DNA of 18,342 nt from the NCBI GenBank assembly GCA_002353285.1, contig DEJJ01000023.1:74262-92603 (forward strand), read 5' to 3'. The stretch is from Porphyromonadaceae bacterium UBA2751. GTDB taxonomy: Bacteria > Bacteroidota > Bacteroidia > Bacteroidales > Muribaculaceae. The notes beneath the pieces are model-generated. The model worked only from the letters and a program-made list of their open reading frames with translations. It searched no databases and was not told the origin of the DNA. How positions within the stretch are numbered: position 1 is the stretch's first letter; each line of letters starts with the position of its first letter. The translations under genes were made by a program, and so were the position numbers. This document shows, piece after piece, positions 1 to 6,075 of this stretch.

Positions 1-93
1 TAGAGGGGGCCGGGGGGAGTATGGCCGAATCAACCGCCAGCGACACTGCCACCTCAAGCGGCAGCACCACCTCCCCCCTCTAAGGTAGAGGGG
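1..93. repeat. GC-rich palindromic interspersed-type repeat
   Basis: The segment opens with TAGAGGGGG (1-9), and the inverse CCCCCTCTA lies at 74-82, giving terminal inverted repeats around about 80 bases. A second, tight palindrome follows: CCCCTCTA (75-82), loop AGG, TAGAGGGG (86-93). A weaker internal pairing joins CTGCC and GGCAG around 46-64. The base composition is unlike the flanking coding-like sequence. On the minus strand, coding-like sequence of the neighbouring fragment runs up to about base 98 and then breaks into a low-complexity Gly/Ala tail and a stop at 54-56. That is what an inserted repeat would produce. Inference: a REP- or MITE-like dispersed element; the number of genomic copies cannot be seen here. 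Confidence 0.45.
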
Positions 94-266
94 AACATGG
101 CATTGCCGCCCACCTCAAGCAGGTTGCAAGTGTAGGTGTCGCCTGTGGCATCGTTGCTGAGTGTGGCTGTGGCGTTCTCGTCTACCTCGACCATAGAGCC
201 GAACACAAGAGTGAAATTTTGAAGCAAATATACTTCGCCCTCGGCTGGGTTGACAGTGAATGACCA
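54..266 (-). pseudogene. Fragment of Bacteroidales secreted/surface repeat-domain protein
   Basis: On the minus strand, from about base 266 down to about 98, the reading frame encodes a stretch beginning WSFTVNPAEGEVYLLQNFTL and including FGSMVEVDENATATLSN. From memory this resembles the beta-sandwich 'PAEGTVESLKEFTLTFG' modules of large secreted Bacteroidales proteins. No plausible start codon or signal peptide precedes it. The frame ends in a Gly/Ala-rich tail inside the palindromic repeat, with a stop at 54-56. The domain begins abruptly at a junction (about 264) where coding-like sequence continues on the opposite strand. I read it as a broken gene remnant; an assembly join is the main alternative. 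The function of the parent protein is not known to me. Confidence 0.45.
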
Positions 267-536
267 CCGAGCCTTATTACATGACCACTGCAAGCAACGA
301 CGGCGTTGAGTGGGAACCCTACTCAGCAATGGTGAATGTGGGATTCGACTGTGACGACATGTGGGTTCAGGGCTTGTGCAAGTATTTGCCCGAGGCTTGG
401 ATCAAGGGAACTGTAGACAATGATCAGGTCACATTTGCCAACCCACAGTTGCTGGGTTCCTACGAGACTCTTCTCTACTTCAAGAGCGCCGAGGTCAGCC
501 CCGCAACTGGCGCCACTACCCAGAAGGACATGGTGT
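260..536 (+). pseudogene. Fragment of Bacteroidales surface-protein module (opposite orientation)
   Basis: From the ATG at 260 the plus strand encodes about 92 residues, starting TEPYYMTTASNDGVEWEPYS and containing YVQGL/MWVQGLCKYLPEAWIKGTV and DQVTFANPQLLGSY-type sequence. This resembles a module seen in secreted Muribaculaceae/Prevotella proteins (recollection of the family, not a search). A TGA sits at 257-259, directly before the ATG. The coding-like character fades after about base 536, before the hairpin at 580-621. There is no signal peptide. Together with the minus-strand fragment it looks like two pieces of one kind of gene joined head to head. ATGACCAC occurs twice, at 260 and 281, close to the junction. 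Confidence 0.45.
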
Positions 537-579
537 GCCAAAAACGAGCTTCCATAACGCACGCCTTGTCCGAGAACAC

Positions 580-621
580 AACAAAACAACACCGGCAACA
601 ACTTGTCGGTGTTGTTTTGTT
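580..621. terminator. Strong intrinsic-type hairpin downstream of the FISUMP gene
   Basis: A 19-base-pair stem (580-598 with 603-621, a single mismatch or G.U position) encloses a four-base loop. The stem is A/C-rich on one arm and T/G-rich on the other, so read leftward it ends in a T-rich run. It starts 18 bases beyond the stop codon of the leftward dockerin-FISUMP gene, which fits transcription termination of that gene. Confidence 0.7.
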
Positions 622-639
622 CAGTTTATGGGAAGATTA

Positions 640-1383
640 CTACTGTGAGCGGCGCACTGCCCGCACGGTTCGACCGTTCATGCGAGAACCAGCTATACTG
701 TTTACTCCGTTCGAATCGAAGTACATGCGGTTGGCGTAACGCGGTTCGCTGTCGTATAGCGTGCTCGACCAATAGTACCCCCAGGAGTCAGCGTCGACGA
801 GCTGGCTACTCCAGGCGCCTGCGGCGGGCAAGAACATCGACGCGCCGTTGATGTTGCTCGTGAACAAGCGACCATTTACTCCGTTCCGAGACGTCCACTC
901 GCTGGTGGTGAAATCAATCAGCTCAAGGATTTGGTAAAATGATGGCATGCACCACTCTTTTCCCCAGTTGGCGGTGGCGGCATCGTCCTCGGGGTCTAGC
1001 TCGGTCTTGTTGTCGACAAAGCCGTTGTAGCCACAAGAGCTGTCTGTGCAGTACTTGGTCATTGTGGTTCTGCTGCCGTTGCACCAGGCGTAGGTGCTCC
1101 AATTATACACCTCTTTGGGCTGCGTCTCGCCCCAGGCGAAGTAGTCGCCATAGCCCTCGGGACTGTTAGCACCCACGTTCGTCGTTGCCCACAGCGTGCC
1201 GCTGGGCAGGCCTAAGTCGACATATTCATGCTCAATGGGCACATTACCCAACAAGATGTTGTAGATTTCGGTGACATCGGCACTTGTAACAATACCGTCG
1301 CCATCAACATCGCCATAGACTTGTGCATGGCTTACTGAGTTGTAAGTAGCAATTGCAATCAACAATAATAAAATTTTTTTCAT
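640..1383 (-). CDS. Secreted dockerin-like plus FISUMP-domain protein
   Basis: The protein has 247 residues. I start it at the ATG at 1383 (MKKILLLLIAIATYNSVSHA) because this gives a clean Sec signal peptide, probably cut after Ala20; an upstream in-frame ATG at 1428 would put a polar segment in front. Residues 24-47 (GDVDGDGIVTSADVTEIYNI) form a calcium-binding dockerin type I-like EF-hand repeat. From about residue 52 to the end there is a FISUMP domain (Fibrobacter succinogenes major paralogous domain): VDLGLPSGTLWATTNVGA, YFAWGET, WCMPSFYQILEL, SMFLPAAG, YYWSST and the closing RTVRAVRRSQ. There is no lipobox Cys, so it is probably exported to the periplasm or outside. Its exact role is unknown; FISUMP modules are common in surface proteins of gut Bacteroidales. 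It is transcribed alone, with a hairpin after its stop. Confidence 0.85.
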   Translation of the reverse strand: MKKILLLLIAIATYNSVSHAQVYGDVDGDGIVTSADVTEIYNILLGNVPIEHEYVDLGLPSGTLWATTNVGANSPEGYGDYFAWGETQPKEVYNWSTYAWCNGSRTTMTKYCTDSSCGYNGFVDNKTELDPEDDAATANWGKEWCMPSFYQILELIDFTTSEWTSRNGVNGRLFTSNINGASMFLPAAGAWSSQLVDADSWGYYWSSTLYDSEPRYANRMYFDSNGVNSIAGSRMNGRTVRAVRRSQ

Positions 1384-1481
1384 GATTATAATGCTTTTAT
1401 GCCCTTCTAGTCTCCCGAAACCAGGCATGGGTTCATGTTATAGTTAATAAAAAGATAGCGTGGAGACTTGTCTGGTTTATC

Positions 1482-1641
1482 TAACTTGAGGCATCGCCAA
1501 ACGCCCTAATCCAAATAAACAGTCATCCCCCCACGCAATACCATATACTGTTCCCGCCAATGGGGATGTAGTATTGGCACACGGAAGGCGTTTTACAACT
1601 GCTTTTCCTTGGATTATAAAATTTTGGCGAATTTCAAGTTA
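1482..1641. repeat. About 160-base element with long imperfect terminal inverted repeats
   Basis: The left arm (1482-1514) contains TAACTTGA, CGCCAAA and TAATCCAA in order. The right arm (1609-1641), read on the opposite strand, contains the same three blocks in the same order, separated by unmatched spacers of 4-6 bases. TTATC flanks both outer ends. Further inverse pairs lie inside: AAACGCC/GGCGTTT, CATCCCC/GGGGATG and CAATAC/GTATTG. No open frame of substance crosses it. It could be a decayed MITE, or a structured RNA leader, since a leftward promoter at 1714-1744 would transcribe it. Confidence 0.5.
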
Positions 1642-1713
1642 AGGATAAGCAAAAACGCTTTCTTATATGTCTTCGGAAGAGAGCTCGTCGCTACGAGATT
1701 TCCCGAATTGCCA

Positions 1714-1744
1714 CAAAGTTACACATTAAATAAATTATGTGCAA
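1714..1744 (-). promoter_or_regulatory. Bacteroidetes-type promoter, leftward
   Basis: On the minus strand TTG (1744-1742) is followed after 20 bases by TAACTTTG (1721-1714), a full match to the Bacteroidetes -7 consensus TAnnTTTG with correct spacing. Transcription would begin near 1708 and run through the inverted-repeat element into the dockerin-FISUMP gene. That would leave an untranslated leader of about 325 bases. Confidence 0.6.
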
Positions 1745-1868
1745 GTATTATTCTATAAAAGTTGAGAGTGTTTTGAGAAATATTGTTTTGAGAGATAGCA
1801 CACCAATTAGACCAATAAAAACTAAATGTAGTTACACAAATTTGGGCAGTATCAAGAATGTTTTTGCT

Positions 1869-1897
1869 CATTTTCTTGCCGCTATCGGCAAGAAATG
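1869..1897. other. Intergenic hairpin of unknown role
   Basis: TTCTTGCCG (1873-1881) pairs perfectly with CGGCAAGAA (1886-1894) around the loop CTAT. The stem can be extended by a few pairs with one bulge. No T-run follows on either strand, so it is not a convincing terminator. It sits between the terminator at 1947-1986 and the leftward promoter at 1714-1744. Apart from this and the flanking sites I see no gene in 1429-2021. Confidence 0.4.
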
Positions 1898-1946
1898 CTA
1901 ACTGTGGTCAGAATTATGTGAAGGTGGGTTCTAAATATTGCACAAT

Positions 1947-1986
1947 CAAAAAAATGCCACAACCCGAGCTCAGGTTGTGGCATTTT
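1947..1986 (-). terminator. Rho-independent terminator of the 2022-2654 gene
   Basis: A perfect 14-base-pair stem (1951-1964 with 1973-1986; core ATGCCACAACC) encloses an 8-base loop containing GAGCTC. Read leftward the stem is followed by a run of seven T (complement of the A-run 1948-1954). It lies 36 bases beyond the stop codon. Confidence 0.85.
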
Positions 1987-2021
1987 AGTTTCAGGTATCT
2001 TCTCTCCTTAACAGAGAATTA

Positions 2022-2654
2022 TCACCTGTTGAAACGGCGTCCGTTCCACTTCAGCGTCTTCTGCCTCTTGGTGCCGTTGTCGTACCAATATGTGACAACA
2101 ATGTCCTTGCCTGTGCGTGGCAGCGAATAGGTGATGTAAGCGTCATCTTCGGTGCGAAGTGATGCGTCAAACCCAGGCATCTCATAATAGGTCATCTTCT
2201 TGGTTGCATTGTTGTAGCGGTAGAACAGCAAGCCGTCGAACTGCCCTGGACTGTACCTTCCATTTGTGAAGCACTTCACGTTGTAGGCAAAGAGCTTGTG
2301 CTTGCCGTCGGACTCGTTCCAGTAGCACATCTCAGCTTGAAACACATTTTCAACCGACTCATATTCCGATCGATGCTCATAGATTGCATAACCGTTTTTA
2401 CTGTCTACGTTGAGCTTCTCGCCTTCACCGAGGGCACCACCCTTGCGATAGATCGACCAGGCTTGCTTAACGCCAGCCCTCGCTTCGTCGAGGCAGTCGT
2501 CACCGTTCTCGTCATATTCGTAATCGCTGAGATAGGCCCACGCAAAGTCGCTGATAGTGGGCTTGGAACCCTTAAAATTCACTTTAATAACATCTTGTGC
2601 CACAAGTGCAAGCGTGCAGCAGGCAAAAATAAAAGCAAAGGTTGTTCTTCTCAT
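2022..2654 (-). CDS. Secreted protein of unknown function
   Basis: The protein has 210 residues. The N-terminus MRRTTFAFIFACCTLALVAQ is a short positively charged and hydrophobic Sec signal peptide, so the product is probably exported. The Cys residues lie inside the hydrophobic core, and nothing clearly marks a lipobox. The mature part is rich in Tyr, Asp and Asn and carries no motif I recognise. Its C-terminal half (YRYNNATKKMTYYEMPGF, then DDAYITYSLPRTGKDIVVTYW, ending in KTLKWNGRRFNR) looks like a beta-rich fold that describes or binds something extracellular. It stands alone: there is a good terminator after it, and the next upstream gene (AKR) ends 72 bases away. No closer family assignment is possible by eye. 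Confidence 0.75.
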   Translation of the reverse strand: MRRTTFAFIFACCTLALVAQDVIKVNFKGSKPTISDFAWAYLSDYEYDENGDDCLDEARAGVKQAWSIYRKGGALGEGEKLNVDSKNGYAIYEHRSEYESVENVFQAEMCYWNESDGKHKLFAYNVKCFTNGRYSPGQFDGLLFYRYNNATKKMTYYEMPGFDASLRTEDDAYITYSLPRTGKDIVVTYWYDNGTKRQKTLKWNGRRFNR

Positions 2655-2726
2655 AATAATATCATTTAAAAAAAATTACACAATAATTTCAATATAATTT
2701 TATCTTCAATAATGCTTGTCACATTT

Positions 2727-3839
2727 TCAAGGTTTATTATAGAACTTCTCGTTCATCTCGCTCATGATGGAGGGGATGTCGATGCGCTGAGGGCAGTGAC
2801 TGGTGCACGCGCCGCATGCGAGGCAGTCGGCAGGAGTGCCTTGCGAGTCAACTTTAGCAAGCTTAGCCTTGATGGTGTCGTCCCACTCGGCATCCACCTT
2901 GTAGTTGTTATAAACCTTGAGAAACTCAGGAATGTTGATCCACATTGGGCAACAGTCACAACAGTAACGGCAGGCTGTGCAAGGAATCTTCACATGGTCA
3001 TGGAACATCTCGCATGCCTTCAGCAGCAAGTCGCGGTCGGCTTGAGTGAACTCAGTATCGTCGTTGAACGTCGCCAGATTGTCCTCCACCTGCTCCATAG
3101 TGCTCATGCCGCTCAACACAGTTTGCACTTGAGGCAGGCTGCGCACAAAGCGGAACCCCCAAGAGGGAATCGACCACTCAGGATGCGCCTCCTTGAGCAT
3201 GGCCTCAATATCGGGCGTGAGTTGAGCCAGCTTGCCACCACGCACAGGCTCCATCACCATGATGGGGATGTCGCGCTCCTCAAGCACCTTGTATTCCTGC
3301 TCGGTGGCCGAGTAGAGCCAGTCGAAATAGTTGAGCTGTAGCTGCGCAAAGTCCCACTTGTGATGATCGGCAAACCACCGCAATGCCTCCACGCTCGAGT
3401 GACACGAGAAACCCAGGTAGCGAATCTTGCCCTCACGCTGCTTCTCAAGGAAGTAGTCAACACTGCCATCGTCCACATAGCGGTGAATGTTGCTGTCCAT
3501 GATGCAGTGAATCAGGTAGAAGTCGATATAGTCGGTCTGCAACTTCTTCAGTTGAGTGTCAAAGACGAGCTTATAGTCACTGTTGAAGTCGATACTGAAC
3601 TTCGTAGCCAAGTAGAACGAGTGGCGTGGATGCTTCTTGAGAGCCTCGCCCAGGAAGTCCTCGCTCGTGCAGTTGTGATACATCCAGGCGGTGTCGTAGT
3701 AGTTCACGCCAGCGGCCATTGCACGGTCGATCATCGCCGACGCGCGTTCAAAGTCAATCTTCCCGTCGAGCTGTGGCAAGCGCATGTTGCCAAAGCCCAG
3801 CCGCGAGAGCTTTATATCTTTAAATTGCTTGTATTCCAT
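2727..3839 (-). CDS. Aldo/keto reductase with C-terminal 4Fe-4S ferredoxin-like domain
   Basis: The protein has 370 residues. Residues about 1-275 form an NAD(P)H aldo/keto reductase barrel: the LGFGNMRLP opening, catalytic tetrad candidates D49 and Y54 (YYDTAWMYHN), K80 (ATKF) and H111 (YLIHC), and the cofactor-end motif near SGMSTMEQVEDN (243-254). The tail (about 285-360) has two cysteine clusters, C287-C290-C293-C297P and C339-C342-C345-C349P, which are the ligand pattern of two 4Fe-4S clusters. Bacterial AKRs of this class are cytoplasmic reductases, commonly in anaerobes; the substrate here is unknown. It is the last gene of an operon: only 4 bases separate its ATG from the stop of the upstream ECF S-component gene, so expression is probably coupled. 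An iron-sulphur tail suggests electron transfer to or from ferredoxin-like partners (inference). Confidence 0.92.
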   Translation of the reverse strand: MEYKQFKDIKLSRLGFGNMRLPQLDGKIDFERASAMIDRAMAAGVNYYDTAWMYHNCTSEDFLGEALKKHPRHSFYLATKFSIDFNSDYKLVFDTQLKKLQTDYIDFYLIHCIMDSNIHRYVDDGSVDYFLEKQREGKIRYLGFSCHSSVEALRWFADHHKWDFAQLQLNYFDWLYSATEQEYKVLEERDIPIMVMEPVRGGKLAQLTPDIEAMLKEAHPEWSIPSWGFRFVRSLPQVQTVLSGMSTMEQVEDNLATFNDDTEFTQADRDLLLKACEMFHDHVKIPCTACRYCCDCCPMWINIPEFLKVYNNYKVDAEWDDTIKAKLAKVDSQGTPADCLACGACTSHCPQRIDIPSIMSEMNEKFYNKP

Positions 3840-3843
3840 CGTT

Positions 3844-4362
3844 TCACTTCTTGAGGATGTAACGCAGAATCACAAATCCTCCCACAATCTGGATAAGGCA
3901 ACCAGGCCATCCCAGAATCACGTCTTGCGACGCCTTCTCAATCGAGCCGGTCATTGCCCACTCGGCAAGCGAACCAATAAGTTGATAGGCAATCACAGCA
4001 AGCGCAACGGTGAGCAGGGTCACTTTGTTGGTCTTCTTGGCTATTAACGATGCAGCCACTGCAAGCGTCACACTCTTGATGAGGATGATGGGCAGCATGG
4101 CAGCTGCAGGCATGCCAAAGAGCGCACTGTTAACCAGGGGCGAGAGCACAGCAGTGGTCAAGCCCACTGTGAGGCCATACTTGTAGGCTGCCACCAGCGT
4201 GAAAAAGTAGATGGGCAGGAAAATGAGCCCTCCCTGGGGCATCAGGTGGCACAGCTGCGGCAATGCGATATTGCCCACAACGAATAATGCTGCTGTGAGA
4301 TAGGTTTTCAACTGACTGTAGCTTAATTGATAAAGAGCTACTGGTGATGATGTAGATTTCAT
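3844..4362 (-). CDS. ECF-type transporter S component (putative)
   Basis: The protein has 172 residues, mostly hydrophobic, with about five or six membrane segments (for example near residues 20-40, 48-66, 70-85, 88-110, 115-130 and 150-168). Size, layout and the Gly/Ala/Pro-rich early loops (PQGGLIFLPIYFFTLVAAYKYG) fit the substrate-binding S component of energy-coupling-factor transporters, which bind vitamins or metal-linked cofactors with very high affinity. No EcfA ATPase or EcfT gene is in the window, so it must borrow an energising module from elsewhere or act alone. Its ATG overlaps the stop of the DUF1893 gene as ATGA (4359-4362), the hallmark of translational coupling. The substrate cannot be read from the sequence. 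Confidence 0.75.
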   Translation of the reverse strand: MKSTSSPVALYQLSYSQLKTYLTAALFVVGNIALPQLCHLMPQGGLIFLPIYFFTLVAAYKYGLTVGLTTAVLSPLVNSALFGMPAAAMLPIILIKSVTLAVAASLIAKKTNKVTLLTVALAVIAYQLIGSLAEWAMTGSIEKASQDVILGWPGCLIQIVGGFVILRYILKK

Positions 4363-4784
4363 GATTTAATTATGTTTTTGCTGATTAAAAATTCTTTTAT
4401 TTTATCACGAGCCACCTCGGGATCAGTAATGTTCATTGTGAGCTTCTCAACAGGGCACATGTCGGTGCCGTCGCGGTTGATGATATTAGGAACAGCCTTC
4501 TCATAGTCGAGCTTGATGTTAGCCTCGTTTAGCACTCCTATTGCAGGTTCGCTTATCAGCTTGGCATAAACTCGCTTCACGCCGCCATGCACCAGTAGCA
4601 ATGCGGCACCACGGCCTATCACACGGTCGGCCACACATCCACCACGCAGCATCTCGGGCCTCGACACCAGGAGCAAGAACAAGTCCTTCACCCCACGGCT
4701 GTGAAACTCCACAATCTCGCCCGCCGAGGAGCACACCACCCCTCTAACGTCCTCGCGATTGAGCAATTCTTTTAATCTCTCCAT
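4359..4784 (-). CDS. DUF1893 family protein (cytidine-deaminase-like fold)
   Basis: The protein has 141 residues from the ATG at 4784 (MERLKELLNREDVRGVV). An in-frame ATG at 4832 is rejected because the promoter elements lie between the two. The family signature is visible: SRGVKDLFLLL (29-39), ADRVIGRGAALLL (52-64), VYAKLISEPAIGVL (72-85) and VPNIINRDGTDMCPVE (98-113). Known: a Thermotoga member (TM1506) has a cytidine-deaminase-like fold. The zinc-binding H/C-A-E deaminase motif is not evident here, so deaminase activity is doubtful. First gene of a three-gene operon with an ECF S component and an Fe-S aldo/keto reductase; this suggests a shared role in uptake and reduction or sensing of a small molecule (inference). 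Confidence 0.82.
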   Translation of the reverse strand: MERLKELLNREDVRGVVCSSAGEIVEFHSRGVKDLFLLLVSRPEMLRGGCVADRVIGRGAALLLVHGGVKRVYAKLISEPAIGVLNEANIKLDYEKAVPNIINRDGTDMCPVEKLTMNITDPEVARDKIKEFLISKNIIKS

Positions 4785-4802
4785 GAAAATAAATTCAGAC
4801 TT

Positions 4803-4835
4803 CAAAGTTACAAAAATATCAGCACATTCCACAAA
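4803..4835 (-). promoter_or_regulatory. Promoter of the DUF1893-ECF-AKR operon
   Basis: On the minus strand TTTG (4835-4832) is followed after 21 bases by TAACTTTG (4810-4803), matching the Bacteroidetes -33/-7 pattern. Initiation near 4798 would leave a leader of only about 14 bases before the ATG at 4784, and it rules out the more upstream start. Confidence 0.65.
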
Positions 4836-4944
4836 ATCGGCAATAAAAAATTGAATTGATTATTCCATTAGGATGAATGATTGTGCTTTTTGTCGCTAAA
4901 AGTCAGCACAACAGGCCATTTTTTGCTAATTTTACACATAATAC

Positions 4945-4976
4945 TTTGCCTAATCTCCAATTAATTGGTAACTTTG
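4945..4976 (+). promoter_or_regulatory. Promoter of the lpxD-lpxC/fabZ-lpxA operon
   Basis: TTTG (4945-4948) and TAACTTTG (4969-4976) are separated by exactly 20 bases, an excellent Bacteroidetes housekeeping promoter. The expected start point is near 4981-4983, giving a leader of about 35 bases before the lpxD ATG at 5017. It is divergent from the promoter at 4803-4835. Confidence 0.75.
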
Positions 4977-5016
4977 CAAGTTGTTTTGAAATTTATCTAT
5001 TTATTTATAATTTAAG

Positions 5017-6051
5017 ATGAGAATAACAGTTGAGCAACTGGCAGCGTTGGTGGGCGGCACCGTTGATGGTGACAACAATGCAATTATCCACAACTACTCC
5101 AAGATTGAAGAAGCCACCAGCGGATGCCTCACATTCCTTGCCAATCCAAAATACACTCACTACATCTACACCACTCAAGCCACTGCCGTGCTCGTGCGCC
5201 GCGACTTCAAGCCCGAGCATCACGTCAGTGCCACTCTCATCAGAGTTGATGACCCCTACGAGACCCTGGCTCAACTGCTCAACCACGTGAGCAGCATGCA
5301 GCCCTCCAAGCAAGGCATTGAGCAGCCATGCTACCTTGCAAGCGAGGTGCCTGGCGATGCCTATGTGGGAGCCTTTGCCTACGTGGGCAAGAACGTGACC
5401 GTGGGCAAGAACGTGAAAATATATCCACAAGTGTTCGTGGGCGACAACGTTACCCTGGGCGATGATGTCATTCTCTATCCAGGAGTGAAAATTTACCACG
5501 GCTGCCGCATTGGCAACCGCTGCATCATCCAGGCCGGCGCCGTGATAGGCGGCGATGGGTTTGGCTTCGCGCCACGCGAGGATGGCACCTACGAGAAGAT
5601 TGCTCAAGTGGGCATAGTGGTCCTTGAGGATGACGTGGAGATAGGTGCCAACACCACCATCGACCGCGCCACCATGGGAGCCACAGTGGTCAAGCGCGGA
5701 ACCAAGCTCGACAACCTCATCCAGGTGGCACACAATGTGGAGATTGGCGAGAACAACGTCATGGCTGCACAGGTGGGCATCGCTGGCTCCACCAAGATTG
5801 GTAACCACAACATGGTGGGCGGCCAGGTGGGATTTGCTGGACACATCACCGTGGGCGACAACAATGGTTTTGGTGCACAGTCAGGAATTCCCAACAGCGT
5901 GGGCACCAACCAGCGCATTCTGGGCTCTCCTGGCATCAATGCTATGGACTTTGCACGCCAGCAAGTGTATCTAAAGCGCCTTCCCGACATGGCTCGCGAC
6001 ATCAAGGAGCTGAAGAAGGCTATCAACAATCCAGCTAACGACCAACAGTAA
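5017..6051 (+). CDS. lpxD: UDP-3-O-acylglucosamine N-acyltransferase LpxD
   Basis: The protein has 344 residues, the normal LpxD length. It transfers a hydroxyacyl chain from ACP to the 2-amino group of UDP-3-O-acyl-glucosamine, the third step of lipid A synthesis, in the cytoplasm. Residues 1-about 100 form the uridine-binding N-domain (FLANPKYTHYIYTTQATAVLV). Residues about 105-320 are left-handed beta-helix hexapeptide repeats (VGKNVTVGKNVKIYPQVFVG and so on). The LpxD signature GGDGFGFA is at 178-185, and the catalytic His is H239 in LIQVAHNVEIG. The C-terminal helix (KELKKAINN) fits the trimer and ACP-binding end. First gene of the operon; lpxC-fabZ starts 24 bases after its stop. Confidence 0.97.
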   Translation: MRITVEQLAALVGGTVDGDNNAIIHNYSKIEEATSGCLTFLANPKYTHYIYTTQATAVLVRRDFKPEHHVSATLIRVDDPYETLAQLLNHVSSMQPSKQGIEQPCYLASEVPGDAYVGAFAYVGKNVTVGKNVKIYPQVFVGDNVTLGDDVILYPGVKIYHGCRIGNRCIIQAGAVIGGDGFGFAPREDGTYEKIAQVGIVVLEDDVEIGANTTIDRATMGATVVKRGTKLDNLIQVAHNVEIGENNVMAAQVGIAGSTKIGNHNMVGGQVGFAGHITVGDNNGFGAQSGIPNSVGTNQRILGSPGINAMDFARQQVYLKRLPDMARDIKELKKAINNPANDQQ

Positions 6052-6075
6052 TTCACACACAACGTAATATTTTTT

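Noticed and set aside
1384..1428. Start of the dockerin-FISUMP gene at 1428
   Set aside because: It would put 15 polar residues before a textbook signal peptide beginning at 1383.
1858..2130. 90-codon plus-strand frame beginning MFLLIFLPLS
   Set aside because: Although the start looks hydrophobic, the frame runs through a terminator hairpin and into the antisense of the 2022-2654 gene; the composition is not coding-like.
4913..4926. GGCCATTTTTTGC upstream of lpxD as a sigma-54 promoter
   Set aside because: The GG-to-GC spacing is nine, not ten, and a full Bacteroidetes -33/-7 promoter lies just downstream at 4945-4976.
5005..5844. 279-codon open frame on the minus strand opposite lpxD
   Set aside because: Its His/Val/Ala-rich sequence has no family features, and it lies entirely over a clear lpxD with catalytic motifs; it is an antisense shadow of codon bias.
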